Shown: positions 41,253 to 53,289, counted from the stretch's first letter. The stretch is 64,000 nucleotides of DNA from Vombatus ursinus (GCF_900497805.2 NW_020948739.1:9314003-9378002), one strand, 5' to 3'. Notes: generated by a model from the letters alone, not told the origin. Translations and numbers: made by a program.

Positions 41253-41385
41253 GCAGCTATGTGGCACAGTGGATACAGCACTGGTCCTGAAGTCAAGAGG
41301 ACATGAGTTCAAATCTGGTCATAGACACTTACTAGCTGTGTGACCCTGGGCAAGTCACTTAATACCAATTATTTCCAAAAAGAAG
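41253..41385 (+). mobile_element. SINE1-type tRNA SINE
   Basis: GGAGCAGCTATGTGGCACAG, TGAGTTCAAATCTGGTCATA and GGGCAAGTCACTTAATACC, followed by an A-rich tail. No LINE-specific tail. Confidence 0.7.
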
Positions 41386-41566
41386 AAAGAAAGAAAGCAA
41401 AAAAACCAAACAAACAATGAAAAGGAATCATGTTCAAAGAAATTAAAAATCACTGCAGAACATGCAAATGTGAGAAAAAGATTCTTAGTTTGCTCAAAGA
41501 CTGCTGGGAGCTATTTGCCTTTCAGGCCTTTCTCACCTGTGCAGAACTAATGAGTACCAGCTATTG

Positions 41567-41805
41567 TTGTTGTTCAGTTGTTTTAGACACATTCAACTCT
41601 TCATGACCCCATTTCTTGGCAAAGATACTAGATTGGTTTGCTATTTTCTTCTCCAGCTTATTTTACAGATGAGGAAACTGAGGCAAGCAGGGTTAAGTGA
41701 CTTGTCCAGGGTCACATAGAGAGTAAGTGTCTGAGGCTGGAATTGAACTCAGGCCTTCCTGACTCCAGACCTGGTGCTCAATCCACCATACCACCTAGCT
41801 GCTAT
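41567..41805 (-). mobile_element. MAR1-type CORE-SINE
   Basis: TGTTGTTGTTCAGTTGTTTT, TTGGCAAAGATACTAGATTG, GTGACTTGTCCAGGGTCACA and CATACCACCTAGCTGC. Confidence 0.85.
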
Positions 41806-41807
41806 TA

Positions 41808-42170
41808 CAGATAACTAAGGTGGTTAGGAAAGATTCCACAGAGGGCTTAGGACTCAAGTTTAGTAGGGAAGGTAGGGCAGGGCTTATAAGAGTAGAGAGA
41901 AGGAGGAAGGGCATCTCAAGTAAGAGAACTGTGTGCACAGGTACAGAGGTGAGATGACTATGACATATCCAGGGGGACAATGTATAAACCAGTTCCAAGG
42001 TCTTGGAGAGTTTACAAGATATAAGGTAGGCAGCATAGGCAAGGGACCAGACCAGGGTGTGACTGGCCTTAAATACCAAGTGAAGAACCTTATTCTATAT
42101 GCAGTAAAGAGCAACTGCAGAGTTTTTAAGCAAGAAGATGATAGGTGTGAAGTAATATTTTAGGAAGAGT
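41808..42170 (-). repeat. L2 LINE fragment
   Basis: GGCATCTCAAGTAAGAGAAC, GGGTGTGACTGGCCTTAAAT and GTAAAGAGCAACTGCAGAGT, in L2 order. Confidence 0.6.
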
Positions 42171-42794
42171 CCGGTGAAGTTATAAGGGCCTAGACCAGTG
42201 ACAAAGGAAAAGAACAAAGGTGAACATTAGGTTCTCTGTGACTGAGGTTCCTTACATAACTCTCAGAAGATGGCAATAATAATAAAGAGAAGTCAGGAGT
42301 CCTGACCCTCTAGGAATTCCATTCCTTCTTCCAGGGTCCCCTAGCTTACCTACAAAGTTGCTTTTACTATAGTATATTAATAGTGAAGGACCCTACTGGA
42401 AACAGTAAGGTCCCTTTAAATCCAAAGAAATTGGCCCAAGCAAGGCACAACACAAGCCCACTGGACTGAGCAGGAAGGTCTAAGCCATACTAATTTAAGG
42501 GGCACTAGAGCCTCTTAGGTAGCTGTTGGAGTAACTACCATCATAAGCATCCCTGGGCTGCTGTAATATAATGGCAAGCTCTAGGATGCTCTATATTTCA
42601 GCCTAGTCCCTTACCCTATAGTAACTAAGACTAAGCCTCTTCCCCATTGACCATTGACCTGGCTTCACATGCTTGCCTGATGGCATTATTACATTGTCAA
42701 TAGAGTTAAGCCCTTGTGAACCAGACCTATGACCTTGAGATTATGTAACCTCTAGCTGGTTAGCACTGTCTGGCTAGATGATCCAAATTTAACA
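42171..42794. other. Unassigned stretch
   Basis: No family recognised. Confidence 0.3.
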
Positions 42795-42945
42795 ATGAGA
42801 AACATTATGAAAGCAGATTCAGTAAGACTTGGGGAGGAAGTAGATGTGGAAGGAAGAGTGTGAGAGAGAGGTGTTAAGGACGACTTGATGGTTTTAAACC
42901 TGAGTGGCTGGGATGATGAGTGATGTTATTGTTGTTAGGAAAAAA
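42795..42945 (-). repeat. L2 LINE fragment
   Basis: GTTAAGGACGACTTGATGGT and ACCTGAGTGGCTGGGATGAT match the L2 segment at about 31460-31510. Confidence 0.5.
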
Positions 42946-43029
42946 AAAACTCAACAGGAGTGAATTAAAGAATCATGAGGAGCATTGAGGGCTTAGCTGA
43001 AGTTAAATAGCATGAAGTTATAGTTGATC

Positions 43030-44375
43030 CATCAGCACACTTTTGTGGCTTCCTCCAACAGCACTCAGAGGCCCCGGAGCAGAGAAAGCCTTGTAGGAGT
43101 GACAACATCTCTCCTAAATGCCCTGACGCTGCCACCACTCTGATGCTGGCCCTCATCACCTCATGCATGAACTATTGCAACAGCCTGCTGGTAGGGCTGC
43201 CTGCCACTAGTCTCTGCCCACTCTAGTCCATCCTCCACTCAGCTGTCAAAATGGTCTTTCTAAAGTAGAGGTTTGGCCATTTCCTAATCAATAAACTCCA
43301 GTGGCTCCCTGAAACCTCCAGGATCAAATATAAAATCCTCTATTTGGCTTTTAAAGCCCTTTACAACCTGGCCCCTTCCTATCTTTTCAGTCTTCTTAAA
43401 TTTTACTGCCTTCTGCACTTTCTGCCATGACACTGACCTCCTTGCTGTTCCTTGAACAAGACATTCTATCTACAGACTGTGCATTTTTACCGTCTGTCCC
43501 TGCTGTTCCCTCCATACTTCCACCTTCTGGCTTCCAATACCACCTTTTGCAAAAGATCTGTCCTAGTTCCCCTTCCCTTTGAGATTTCCTACAATTCACA
43601 CCATATGTATTATATAAATCTTATTTGTATATTGTTTACTCCCATTTGACTCTTTGTGATCCCACGGACCATAGGACACTAGACCCTTCTTATCCTCCAC
43701 CATCTCTTGTGATCTGTCCAGTTCATGTTTATTGTATCCATGACACTATCTATCCAGTTCATCCTCTGTCATCCCCTTTTCCTTTTGCCTTCAATCTTTC
43801 CCAACATCGGTTTCTTTTCCAATGAGTCCCACCTTCTCATTATGTGGCCAAAGTATTTAAGCTTCAGTTTCAGTATTTGACCTTCTAGTGAATAGCCTGA
43901 ATTAATACTTTTAAGTATTGACTTATTTGATCTTCTTGCTGTCCAAGGGACTCTCAAAAGTCTTCTTCAGCACCAGAATTTGAAAGCATTGATTCTGTGG
44001 CACTCAGCTTTCTTTATAGTCAAACTCACAGCCATACATTATTATGGGAAAAACCATAGCTTTAATTATATGGACCTTTGTTAGCAAGGCGATGTTTCTG
44101 CTTTTTAATATGCCGTCCAGATTTGCCATAGCTTTTCTTCCAAGGAGCAAGCATCCTTTAATTTCATGGCTGTAGTCACTATCTGTAGTGATCTTTGAAC
44201 CCAAGAATGTAGCATATATAGTACAGTATATAGTTATATGCATGTTGTCTCTCCCATTAAAATGAGAGCCCCTTGAAGGCACCAACTTATTTTTGCCTCA
44301 GTGTCCCCAGTGCTTAGCGTGGTGTGTGACACATAGTAAGTGCTCATTGACTGACAAACCCAGGGCTGATAGTTG
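43030..44375 (+). mobile_element. L2 LINE split by a BovB-like RTE
   Basis: The ORF2-end part at 43030-43632 includes ATGAACTATTGCAACAGCCT, coding MNYCNSLLVGLPA, the conserved 'LDYCNSLLxGLP' motif of L2/CR1. The 3' end at 44240-44375 (CCCCTTGAAGGCACCAACTT, CACATAGTAAGTGCTCATTG) resumes after the RTE. Confidence 0.8.
43634..44235 (-). pseudogene. BovB-like RTE, 3' end of ORF2
   Basis: Minus-strand translation 44004-44285 reads FLGSKITTDSDYSHEIKGCL, LLGRKAMANLDGILKSRNIA and VFPIIMYGCEF; 43769-43957 reads MRVPWTARRSNKSILKSIN and KLKYFGHIMRR. This is the post-catalytic part of a BovB/RTE reverse transcriptase, in pieces. Its end near 43634-43665 (GACTCTTTGTGATCCCACGG) matches the tail of MAR1 SINEs. 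Confidence 0.85.
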
Positions 44376-45035
44376 GCAGAGTGGGAAGGCCAAGGGACCA
44401 AGGGTGTTAGCATGATAGGCTGAAGTGGCCATCCATGAAGTCCCGAAAACACAGGAAATCAAGATGATTACCTCCCAACTCCTTTATTTGTGTTAATGGC
44501 ACTCCCATTCTCTTAGTCACCCAGATTCAAAACCTCAGTTATCCAGGTCATGTCAGCTAACAATCATGGACAGACCATTACCATTAAGTAGAGAAAATCA
44601 TGCTGCACATAGTTCTCTATGAGTGGCCATTTCTACCATAGCTCCACAGAACCCTCCATTTGTGGCTTGCTTAGGAGATTACAGACCACATTGTTCTTTG
44701 CTTGTCACTGCTTTCCAAGTTCCCATAGCCACACTGCTATAGATAGATTGGCTGTGGCTCAGACCCGACAGGCATTTCTAGTCTGACCTTTCCCTGTGCC
44801 TCCGCGCTGGGTGTCTCAGTCTACCATCACAACATGAGCCCTTGACCCAAAGACAGAACTTTTCAAGCCTGAATAGCTGGTAGGATGAGTGCAACAACAG
44901 CTGGGCTAGACTAGGATGGCTGTGACAATTTCCAGCTCTGCCTCATCCTTCACCAACAAACTGGTTGCCAAGTGCTAATGACTTTTTTGCGATCTCCAAA
45001 GTACCTTTGGCATCCAGCTCATTTTTTCCTGTTAT
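44376..45035. other. Unassigned stretch
   Basis: Nothing recognised. Confidence 0.3.
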
Positions 45036-45402
45036 TTCTATCACATCAGTATCACTTACATCCAGTCTTCCTTTTACCATCACTGTAACTGTTGGACATT
45101 TCAAACTGGATGTCCTGTAGACATTTCCCCCTCAATATGCTTGACTCATAATTCATTATCTTTCTTGCCAAACTCATTTCTTTTCAGAACTTCTCTGATT
45201 CTGTAACTGGAGTTGCCATCTTTCTAGTCACCCATTTCCCAACCTGAGCCTCATCCTTGACTCTTCTCCTCCAGCCCATGCTAAGATTTGCCAATGCTAC
45301 CTCACCAATAGCTTTTATTAGTTCTACTCTCTCCACTCACATAGCCACCACTCTAGTTCAAAATTTCACCTCCTGTCTCTGTCTCCAGTGGAGCTTTCTG
45401 GC

Positions 45403-45715
45403 AACTTGGTGGCACAGTGGATAAAGTGGTAGGCCTGGAGTCAAGAAGACTTAAGTTCAAATCTGGCCTTAGACACCAGTGTTTCAAACCTGGGTAAATC
45501 AGTTAACCTCTGTTTGCCTCAGTTTCCTCAACTGTAAAATAGGGATAATGATAGCACCTACCTCTCAGGATTGTTATGAAAATCAAATGGGATAACTACA
45601 AGCAAAGCTTCAGAGGGGAAAAAAAATGACTTGGCCACAAGAACTGCAAGAGTGACTGGAAGAAATAGAGTACTTAGAGCAGTGCCTCTATATAAAATGC
45701 ATATTCTGTTCCCTC
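45403..45715 (+). mobile_element. THER1-type CORE-SINE with foreign insert
   Basis: Head CTTGGTGGCACAGTGGATAA, CORE GCCTCAGTTTCCTCAACTGT and GATAGCACCTACCTCTCAGG, then a non-SINE segment at 45594-45676, then the SINE tail TACTTAGAGCAGTGCCTCTA. Confidence 0.75.
45594..45676 (+). repeat. L1 ORF1-region segment embedded in a SINE
   Basis: TTGGCCACAAGAACTGCAAG and AGTGACTGGAAGAAATA match the old L1 at 47873-47952 with about 5 mismatches in 80. It has no poly-A and no L1 3' end. Confidence 0.7.
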
Positions 45716-46096
45716 TTCCCCTGACCAAGGTGGGAACCCCTCTGCTCAAACAATTCGGTGGTCCCTGTTATCTCTAGCAACAAAAATAGACTCTTCTGTT
45801 TAGCATCTAAAGTCCTTTGCACCCTGACTCCTAACCTACATTTCCTGCTTTATTATATATTGCTCCCCTTCTGGCACTCCACAGTCTAGCCAAACTGTTT
45901 TCTTGCTATTATTGGCACATTACATTTGATTTCCCACTTCTGTGCCTTTGTATAGGCTGTGCCCCCTGCCTGGGATGCACTCCTTCCTCACTCAGGCCTC
46001 TTAGAATCCCTTGTTTCTCTCAAAGCTCAGCTCAAATGCACTGCCCACATGATGTCTTTTCTGATTTCTCTCAGCTGCTGGTGCAGCTTTCCTAGG

Positions 46097-46345
46097 GCAG
46101 ATAGGTGGTACAGTGGATAGAGTGCTGGACTTGGGGTTAAGGAAGACCTGAGCTCAAATCCAACCTCAGACACTATCTATCATGGGCAAGTCACTTAACC
46201 TCTGTTCACCTTAATTTCCTAATCTCTAAAATGGGGATAATAGTAGCATCTACCTCTTAGAGTTGTTGTGAGCATCAGATGAAGTAATATTGATAAAGTG
46301 CTTTGCAAACCTTAAAGTACTATATAAATGGTAATAACTATTATA
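46097..46345 (+). mobile_element. THER1-type CORE-SINE
   Basis: AGATAGGTGGTACAGTGGAT, GGGCAAGTCACTTAACCTCT, GTGCTTTGCAAACCTTAAAG and a short L2-like end. Confidence 0.8.
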
Positions 46346-46884
46346 GAGGAGCCCTACTGACTCATCTGAAAGAGAACCCAAAAAATCAGTGATAAAGAAG
46401 GCTGAAAAAAACAGAAGCAAGTTCTAATCCACTCTAGACTCACACAAAAAATGTGATAAGAAGCCATCAGAGGATAGGACATGGATTAAATCAGGGAAGC
46501 CAGAACAAGTTCTAATAAAGGAGTATGAAGTATCTGAGCACTAGGGTGAAGGCCCATACCAGGATTGTGAGCTCAAGCCCCAGTAAACGGATCCAAAGCC
46601 AACTAGCCTTCTGAACAAGAATGTTCCAGGAACATTGCAAGCCAGCACAAATTCTGTTACTTGGGACCTGAAACCAGATCTGGGTTCTGGTAAAGCAGGG
46701 GGCAGAGCTAGTCTGTAGAACTCATTGCTGGGCTCACAGTGCCCAGAGACAGAGCCCAGCTGCACACTCCTCAGAGAATGGGGAACCACAGAATGAAGCG
46801 GTGACAACTTATTACTTTGATATCTGAAACAGGAGGCCTTGCAGGAAGCCTGAGGCCAGAGTCCTCTGCAAAATTTAATAGCAG

Positions 46885-47445
46885 CCCTCAGAGAAACCTG
46901 GAAAGACTGACATGAGCTAATGCAAAGTAAAATGTACTGTGTATAAAATTGTTGCATGTCCTTCATTCTCAAAGAGGACCATGACATCAGGAAGATGAGG
47001 TCATGACTTGCAAGTGAGTTGGATTTAAGTGAGGCAGGGCTGTGCAAGGTCACCAGCCTCACTTTCTCCTTCAGATCCAGTGGCAAGATATAGATCAGAA
47101 TGACTGGAGATGGCTCCCTGTGTTCAAAGTAACAGCAATATTGTAAGATGATCAGTTGTGAATGACAGTGTCTGAATACAGATTGAAGCATACTTTTTTT
47201 GCTTTCCTTAATTTTCTTAAGGTTTTTTTTTTTTGGTCTATGTTTTCTTTCACAACATGATGAATATGGAAACGTTTTGCATGACTACACATGTATAACC
47301 TATATCGAATTGCTTGCCTTCTCAATGAAGGGAGGTGGGAAAGGAGGAAGGGAGAGAATTTGGAACTCGAAGTTTTAAAAATGAATGTTAAAAATTGTTT
47401 TTACATGTGCCTGGGGAAAAATAAAATACTAAATAAATTCCAAAA
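46885..47445 (+). mobile_element. Younger L1 3' end nested in old L1
   Basis: GAGAAACCTGGAAAGACTGA to GGGGAAAAATAAAATACTAA. A 15-bp target-site duplication AAAATTTAATAGCAG lies at 46870-46884 and 47446-47460. It is itself split by an RTE-tail repeat and lacks about 90 bp of the usual 3'-UTR start. Confidence 0.85.
46953..47120 (-). mobile_element. RTE-tail repeat (RTESINE-like)
   Basis: AAAGAGGACCATGACATCAG, GGATTTAAGTGAGGCAGGGC and AGATATAGATCAGAATGACT, the reverse complement of the end of 15425-15904. Confidence 0.65.
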
Positions 47446-48664
47446 AAAATTTAATAGCAGTTTGCCAAGGCCACAACAGGGGACAAAATCACTTCCTGAT
47501 GGAAGGTTGGGTAAGGAGGAGGAGACCCACATGGAGTGAGTCCAGTACTCACAGTGGACCACCAGGAGGCTGAGATAGAAGCCAGGGATGGTAGCAAAGG
47601 ATAGGGCTTCACACCAGCCACGTCATCCAGAATGACAGTGGCAGCAACCTCCAGCTTAACAGGAGAGACAGGACCAGAAAGGGCCTACTCAGCCCATCCA
47701 AGAGAGCCAGATGGTTCAGAATCTGGCACTGGCACACACCTCCAGTCCAAGAATTGAAGCTGAAAATTTGAGTAAATAAGAAGAAAACACTCAACACAGT
47801 GAAGAAATATTATAGGTTAAGAGAAACCTAAGAGGTAAACCCAGAAGAAGAGAGTAACCCCACAAAAACTATAAGCAAAGACTCAGAGGGGAAAAAAATT
47901 GACTTGGCCACAAGAACTGCAAGAGTGACTGGAAGAAATAAAGTAATAGCTGAAAAATGAAATTACAGTTGGAATAAGAGCTCTGGGGTAGAGGTGGAGT
48001 GGGGAACCAAAAGAAAAATAGTTTAGAATGAAAAGTAAAAAATATTACTCAACTAGAGAATACCCTGAAAAACAAAATGGAGTGATCAGAACTCAAAGAT
48101 TTCAGGAGGTAACAAGAAACATTAGAACAAAGTCAGGCCTGAAAAAAAATGAAATAAAATGCAAGATATCTATTAAAAAAATAATTAACTTGAAAAATGA
48201 TGAAGGAGAAAAAATTTAAGAAGCATTGGAGTTTCTGAAAACCATGATCAAACAAAAAACTTTGATAACGTATTTCAAAAAAATCTTAAAATACATCTGC
48301 CTAAATCTATTAGACCCAGAGGGCAAAGCAAAAATAGAAAGAATCCACTGATCACCTCCTGAAAGAAACCCCAAACCTGAAACATCCAGGAGTGTCATAA
48401 CCAAAACAAAGAACTTGAAGCTAAGCAAAAAAATACTGCAAGCAGAGAGAAAGAGAGTTCAAGTATCAAGGGACAATAATCAGGATCTCATGGGACTGCA
48501 TTACAAACACTATTAAGGAGAAAAAAAATCAACTGTGATATTTCAAAAAGCAAAAGATGAAGACTTACAATGAAGAATGACTTAACCCTACAAAACTGAG
48601 TATAATCTACAAAGTAGAAAAAATAAAGTATCCTTAAAAGAACAAATGATTTGCAAGCATTCTT

Positions 48665-49011
48665 TTTTTTTTAATTAATTAATTTATTTTTAGTTTTCAA
48701 CAATCACTTCCAAAGTTTTTGAGTTTTGAATTTTTCTCCCTCTCCCTCCCGGCCTCTCTCCCCATGACAGCATGAAATCTGATATAACCTCTACATGTAC
48801 ATTCTTATTAAACATATTTTTACATTAGTCATGTTATAAAGAAGAATTAGAACCCATAAGAGGAATCACAAGAAAGAGGAGACAAAACAAAACAGAAGAA
48901 AAATAAAGAGCAAATAGTATGCTTTGATCTGCATTCAAATTTCATAGTTCTTTCTTTGGATGTGGATAGCATTTTCCATCATGGGACTTTTAGAGATGTC
49001 TTAGATCCTTG
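48665..49011 (-). mobile_element. L1 3' UTR nested in old L1
   Basis: A T-tract at the left end, then TTTTGAGTTTTGAATTTTTC and GGATAGCATTTTCCATCATG. A 12-bp target-site duplication GCAAGCATTCTT lies at 48653-48664 and 49012-49023. Confidence 0.85.
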
Positions 49012-51375
49012 GCAAGCATTCTTGATGAAAAGACTAGTACAGGAGTCAAGAGAAATCTAGAAAGGTAAAGACATTTGAGTAACCAAAAGGAGCTAAATGT
49101 TGGTGAAGAGCTTATATTCAATTAGAGAAAGAAGAAAAAAAAGTGATGCTTCAGAATCCTAATGCTTCCAAGGGTCATGGAGGGTGGCAAGTAGACAAAA
49201 AAAGGCTTAGACGTATTTTGTTTTGTTTTGTTGGTTTTAAGGAAGGAAAGAAAAAGGAGTGGAAAGGAATACACTAAAGAAGAAATGAATAAGGGAGAGA
49301 AACTTACTATTTCACATAATTGAAGGACATGAGAAAAAGTATATAAACATAGAAGAAGGGACAGTAGGCTGGGGCATCCCATGAGCAGGAAATGATGGAA
49401 AAAATTCTTTTTAAAATATAGAACACAGAAAATACCTGAGAGTCCAGCTATGAAGACATAAGAATCATATAAATATAATAACAAAACACTTCACAGAAAT
49501 ACAGACAAGTAATTGAAAAAATACATTAATTTTCACTGTTGGACTCTGCTAATAAAATAAAAAGAACAAAACTTTCTGAATTTATAGATTCAGTACCTTA
49601 CCAATCGAAGTGCTAAAGAGTTGCTTTATGGAACTAAGAAAAATAATAAAATTTATCTGTAGGATCCAAAAGTCAAGAGTTTCAAGGGAAATAATGAAAA
49701 AAAAAGTGGGAAGGGGTCCTAGCAGTGCCAGATTCCAAACTATGCTACAAAGCAGTAATAATAAAACCTATTTGGTACTGTTTTAAAATAGGAAAGTTGA
49801 TCAGTGGAACAGATATGTTACATAAAACACATAGGTAATTTAATATAATGACATCTTGTTAGATGATCCCAACGTCTCTAAGTACTGGGGTAAGGCTTAA
49901 CTATTCAGCATAACCTGTTAGGAAAACTAGAAGAAGTCCTGCAGAAATTAGATTTAGGTCAACATCTCACACAATATAGCACAATAAACTCTGAGTGGAT
50001 ATGTGACCTAGACATGAAAGGTCATCTCCTAAGAAAATTAGACAAGCAAGGAAGGAGAGCCTTTGTACAACTTTGACTAAGGAAGGAGTTCTCTCTCAAA
50101 CGAGAAATGGAGGGTATCAAAGATAACATATACATAGATTTATGTAATTTTGATTATTTAAAATTAAAATGTTTTTCACAAGTCAAATCAATGCAATGAG
50201 AATTATAATTATAACAAAAAATTCTTTGTATCAAATATCTCTGATAAAAGTTTGTTGTGCAAGATAGATAAGGAATTGATACAAATATATATATATGAAC
50301 ATAAGCCATTCCTCCAATAGATGGAGGGATATGAACAGGCAGTTCTTAAAAACAAGGAAGGCAAGCTATCAACAGACATGAAAAATCACTCCAAATCACT
50401 AATAATTAGAGGAATGAAAATTAAAACAACCCTGAGTTTCTACTATGTACACATTAGAATGGAAAAGATGACAAAAGAGGAAAAGTGACAATTGTTGGAA
50501 GGACTGGGGGGACAGGTAATTTAGTGCCAGTTTTGGAACTGGAAACTATTCCAACTATTCTGGCAAAGAAATTTGGAACTATGCCCAAAAGGTCACTAAA
50601 CTGTAATACCCTTGACCCAGTGATAACAAGTAGGTGTGCACCCTACAGAGATTAAAAAAAAAAAAGAGGTAAAGGACCTTTATGTATAAAAATATTTGTA
50701 ACAACATTTTTATTGTAGAAAAGTATTAAAAGCAAACTAGGTGACTCACTGAATCAAGGCCTGCAATTGTGAAAGACTTAAGAACCCTGATCAGTGCCAT
50801 GACCAATTCCCACTCCTGAAGACTGATGAAGCCTGCTTCCTACCCCATGGCAAAGGTAATGGCCTAGAGATAGAGAATGAGAAATATATTTTTCAGGCAT
50901 AACTAATAGGTGAATTTTGTTTTGCTTGCCTATACTTTTTCATTGCAAAGGAGGGCTTTTATTGTATTAGGGAAAGTGTGATGGGTATTAATATTGATGC
51001 CCCCTTCCCTCCCCCCCAAAAAAAGAATATTTTTGATATATTAAAAATAGAATGTATCCATATTAAATATGGACATCAAAAATGAAAGCAGAAAGAAATT
51101 CAGGAGACACAGACAAGCAGGGCGGCATTGGAACCACCTTGTTAAACTTAATATATACTTTTAAAAAAACTACCTGTATGTAGTAGTTTCACAGTATCAT
51201 ATACAAACTTTTTTTTATTTTCTTTGTATAAAGAAATGTTCATGTTTGATGTGTGTCAGGTTCAAAATAATTTTTTTTTTAAAAGAAAGAATTCAGTGGC
51301 TATGTTGTTGATGTAATAGTGTTTAAACTCCTGGCTGGCATTTAAGATCCTTCACGGTCTCCCAGCAACAAAAAG

Positions 51376-51828
51376 AACCTATCTCATAATGCTGTCACTT
51401 GGCTCCAAGAAGCTGTAGCAGACACAATGTCCACACCTTGGTAAAACCATTTCAGCAGATGGGCTAATCCATGTTAAGAGTAACCAACAGGCCTCATCCC
51501 CATGAATGAGTTAGGGGAATGTCTATCCCCACCAAGCATGTGAAGACTTCCCCAGGGGAAATGGGCAGATGAGAACAATTTCTTCCAATGGCCATAAAGG
51601 CCCTGAATCAGGAACTATGGAGCACTTAGAGCTTGGTCAGACATCGAAGATCTCAACTGCATCCTGGGCCATCACCAGCCATCTTCTTGCTCCTGGACTC
51701 CATGACTCTGGAAGAAAGAGTGAGGCTGATGATTTTGTGCAACTCTGCCTTACTTAAATCCAGTTCAGGTGAAAATCAAGACAACAGCTGTGATGTCATA
51801 GATCCTCTTTGAAAATGAAAGACAAACA
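51376..51828 (+). mobile_element. RTE-tail repeat (RTESINE-like)
   Basis: CCAAGCATGTGAAGACTTCC, CAACTGCATCCTGGGCCATC, CTTACTTAAATCCAGTTCAG and terminal GAAAGACAAACAACA. Same 3' part as 15425-15904. Confidence 0.6.
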
Positions 51829-52017
51829 ACATTTCAAACTAACTGGACTATTCTTTCCTGGGTCTTATGCTAATCTTTCCAATTTCCAAGCCTTTTTCAC
51901 CCTCATCCCCTATATTTATCTGTTGAAGTCCCAGTCTTCCTTCAAAGTCCAATTAATAGCCCATCCCTTCCACGAAGCCTTCTGATTGTCCCTTCCCCTC
52001 AAAAGTGATAGGCTCTT

Positions 52018-52176
52018 GGGACAGCTAGGTGGTGCAGTGGATAGAGCACCAGCCCTGGATTCAGGAGGACCTGAGTTCAAATCTGGCCTCAGACACATGA
52101 CACTTACTAGCTGTGTGACCCTGGGCAAGTCACTTAACCACATAGCCTAGCTAAAAAAACAAAACAAACAAAAACG
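52018..52176 (+). mobile_element. SINE1-type tRNA SINE
   Basis: GGACAGCTAGGTGGTGCAGT to CTTAACCACATAGCCTAGC plus an A-rich tail. Target-site duplication AAAGTGATAGGCTCTT at 52002-52017 and 52177-52192. Confidence 0.9.
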
Positions 52177-52192
52177 AAAGTGATAGGCTCTT

Positions 52193-53289
52193 AAATGTTT
52201 CTGATAAAGGCCTCATTTCTTGAATACATAGAGAACTGAGTTAAATTTAAAAGAATATAAGTCATTCCCCAGTTGATAAATGGTCAAAAGATATGAACAG
52301 GCAGTTTTCAGATGAAGAAATTAAAGCTATCTATAGTCACATAAAAAATGCTCTAAATCACTATTGATTAGAGAAATGCAAATTAAAACAACTCTGTGAT
52401 ATCACCTCAAACCTATTAGATTGGCTATTATAACAGAAAAGGAAAATGATAAATGTTGGAGAAGATGTGGGAAAATTGAAACACTAATGCATTATTAATG
52501 GAGTTGTGAACTGATCCACCCATTCTGGAGAGCAATTAGGAACTATGTCCAAAGGGCAATCAAACTGTGTATACCCTTTGACCCAACAATACCTAGGTCT
52601 ACTACTAGGTCTGTATTCCAAAGATATCATAAAAAAAAGAAAAGGATCTACATATACAAAAATATTTATAGCAGCTCTTTTTGCAGTGGCAAAGAATTGG
52701 AAATTGAGGGAATGCCCATCAATTGGGGAATGGCTGAACAAGTTGTGGTATATGAATGTAATGGAATACTATTGTGCTATAAGAAATGATGAGCAGGTAG
52801 ATTTCAGGAAAAACCTGGAAAGACTTACATGAATTGTTACTGAGTGAAGTGAACAGAACCAAGAGAACATTGTACATAGTAGTAACAATAACACTATGCA
52901 ATGGTCGACTATGATTACCTTAGCTTTCTCAGCAATGCAATGATCTAAGACCATTCCAAAAGACTCATGACGGAAAATACTATCCACAATCAGAGAAAGA
53001 ACTGTGGAGTCTGAATGAAGATTGAAGCGTATTATTTTAACTTTTGTTTGTTTGGGTTTTTGTGGCTTTTCCCTTTTGTTCTGTTTCTTCTTTCACAACA
53101 TGAGTAATGTGGAAATGTTTAATATGATTGCACGTGTATAACTGATATCAGATTGCTTGTTGTCTTGGGGGGGGGAGGAAATGGAGAGAGGAAGAAAAAT
53201 AAGGAACTCAAAATCTTATAAAAATCAACGTTGAAAACTATCTTTACACATCATTGAAAAAAATAAAATGCTATTTACAAAAAAAAAAT
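52193..53289 (+). mobile_element. 5'-truncated L1 (ORF2 end and 3' UTR)
   Basis: The frame 52545-52832 codes the L1 ORF2p C-terminus (GEWLNKLWYMNVMEYYCAIR). The 3' UTR ends in an A-rich tail at 53289. It inserted beside the SINE using the same target: GTGATAGGCTCTT at 52180-52192 and 53290-53302. Confidence 0.9.

Larger units (their letters stand above)
45036..46090 (+). mobile_element. L2 LINE hosting a CORE-SINE
   Basis: GACATTTCAAACTGGATGTC, CTACTCTCTCCACTCACATA, CTGTGCCCCCTGCCTGGGAT and CTCCTTCCTCACTCAGGCCT run in L2 ORF2-end order around the SINE. Confidence 0.7.
46346..51290 (+). mobile_element. Old L1 with 5' UTR, ORF1 and ORF2 end, split twice
   Basis: 5' UTR at about 46346-46884 and 47461-47820. 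ORF1 remnant at about 47820-48600: out-of-frame pieces include GVSENHDQT and, near 48315, PEGKAKIERIH followed by SPPERN, matching the IGQSESHDQ and PEGKIEIERIHRSPPER of the half-LINE ORF1p. ORF2 3' part from about 49530 (CTTTATGGAACTAAGAAAAA). 3' UTR to about 51290. Most of ORF2, including endonuclease and catalytic RT, is missing. The boundaries are approximate. Confidence 0.7.

Noticed and set aside
46541-47191. 216-codon open frame on the minus strand, the longest after ORF1
   Set aside because: It crosses an L1 5' UTR, an L1 tail and an RTE-tail repeat in antisense. It shows no domain and is interrupted in origin by three separate insertions, so it is chance.
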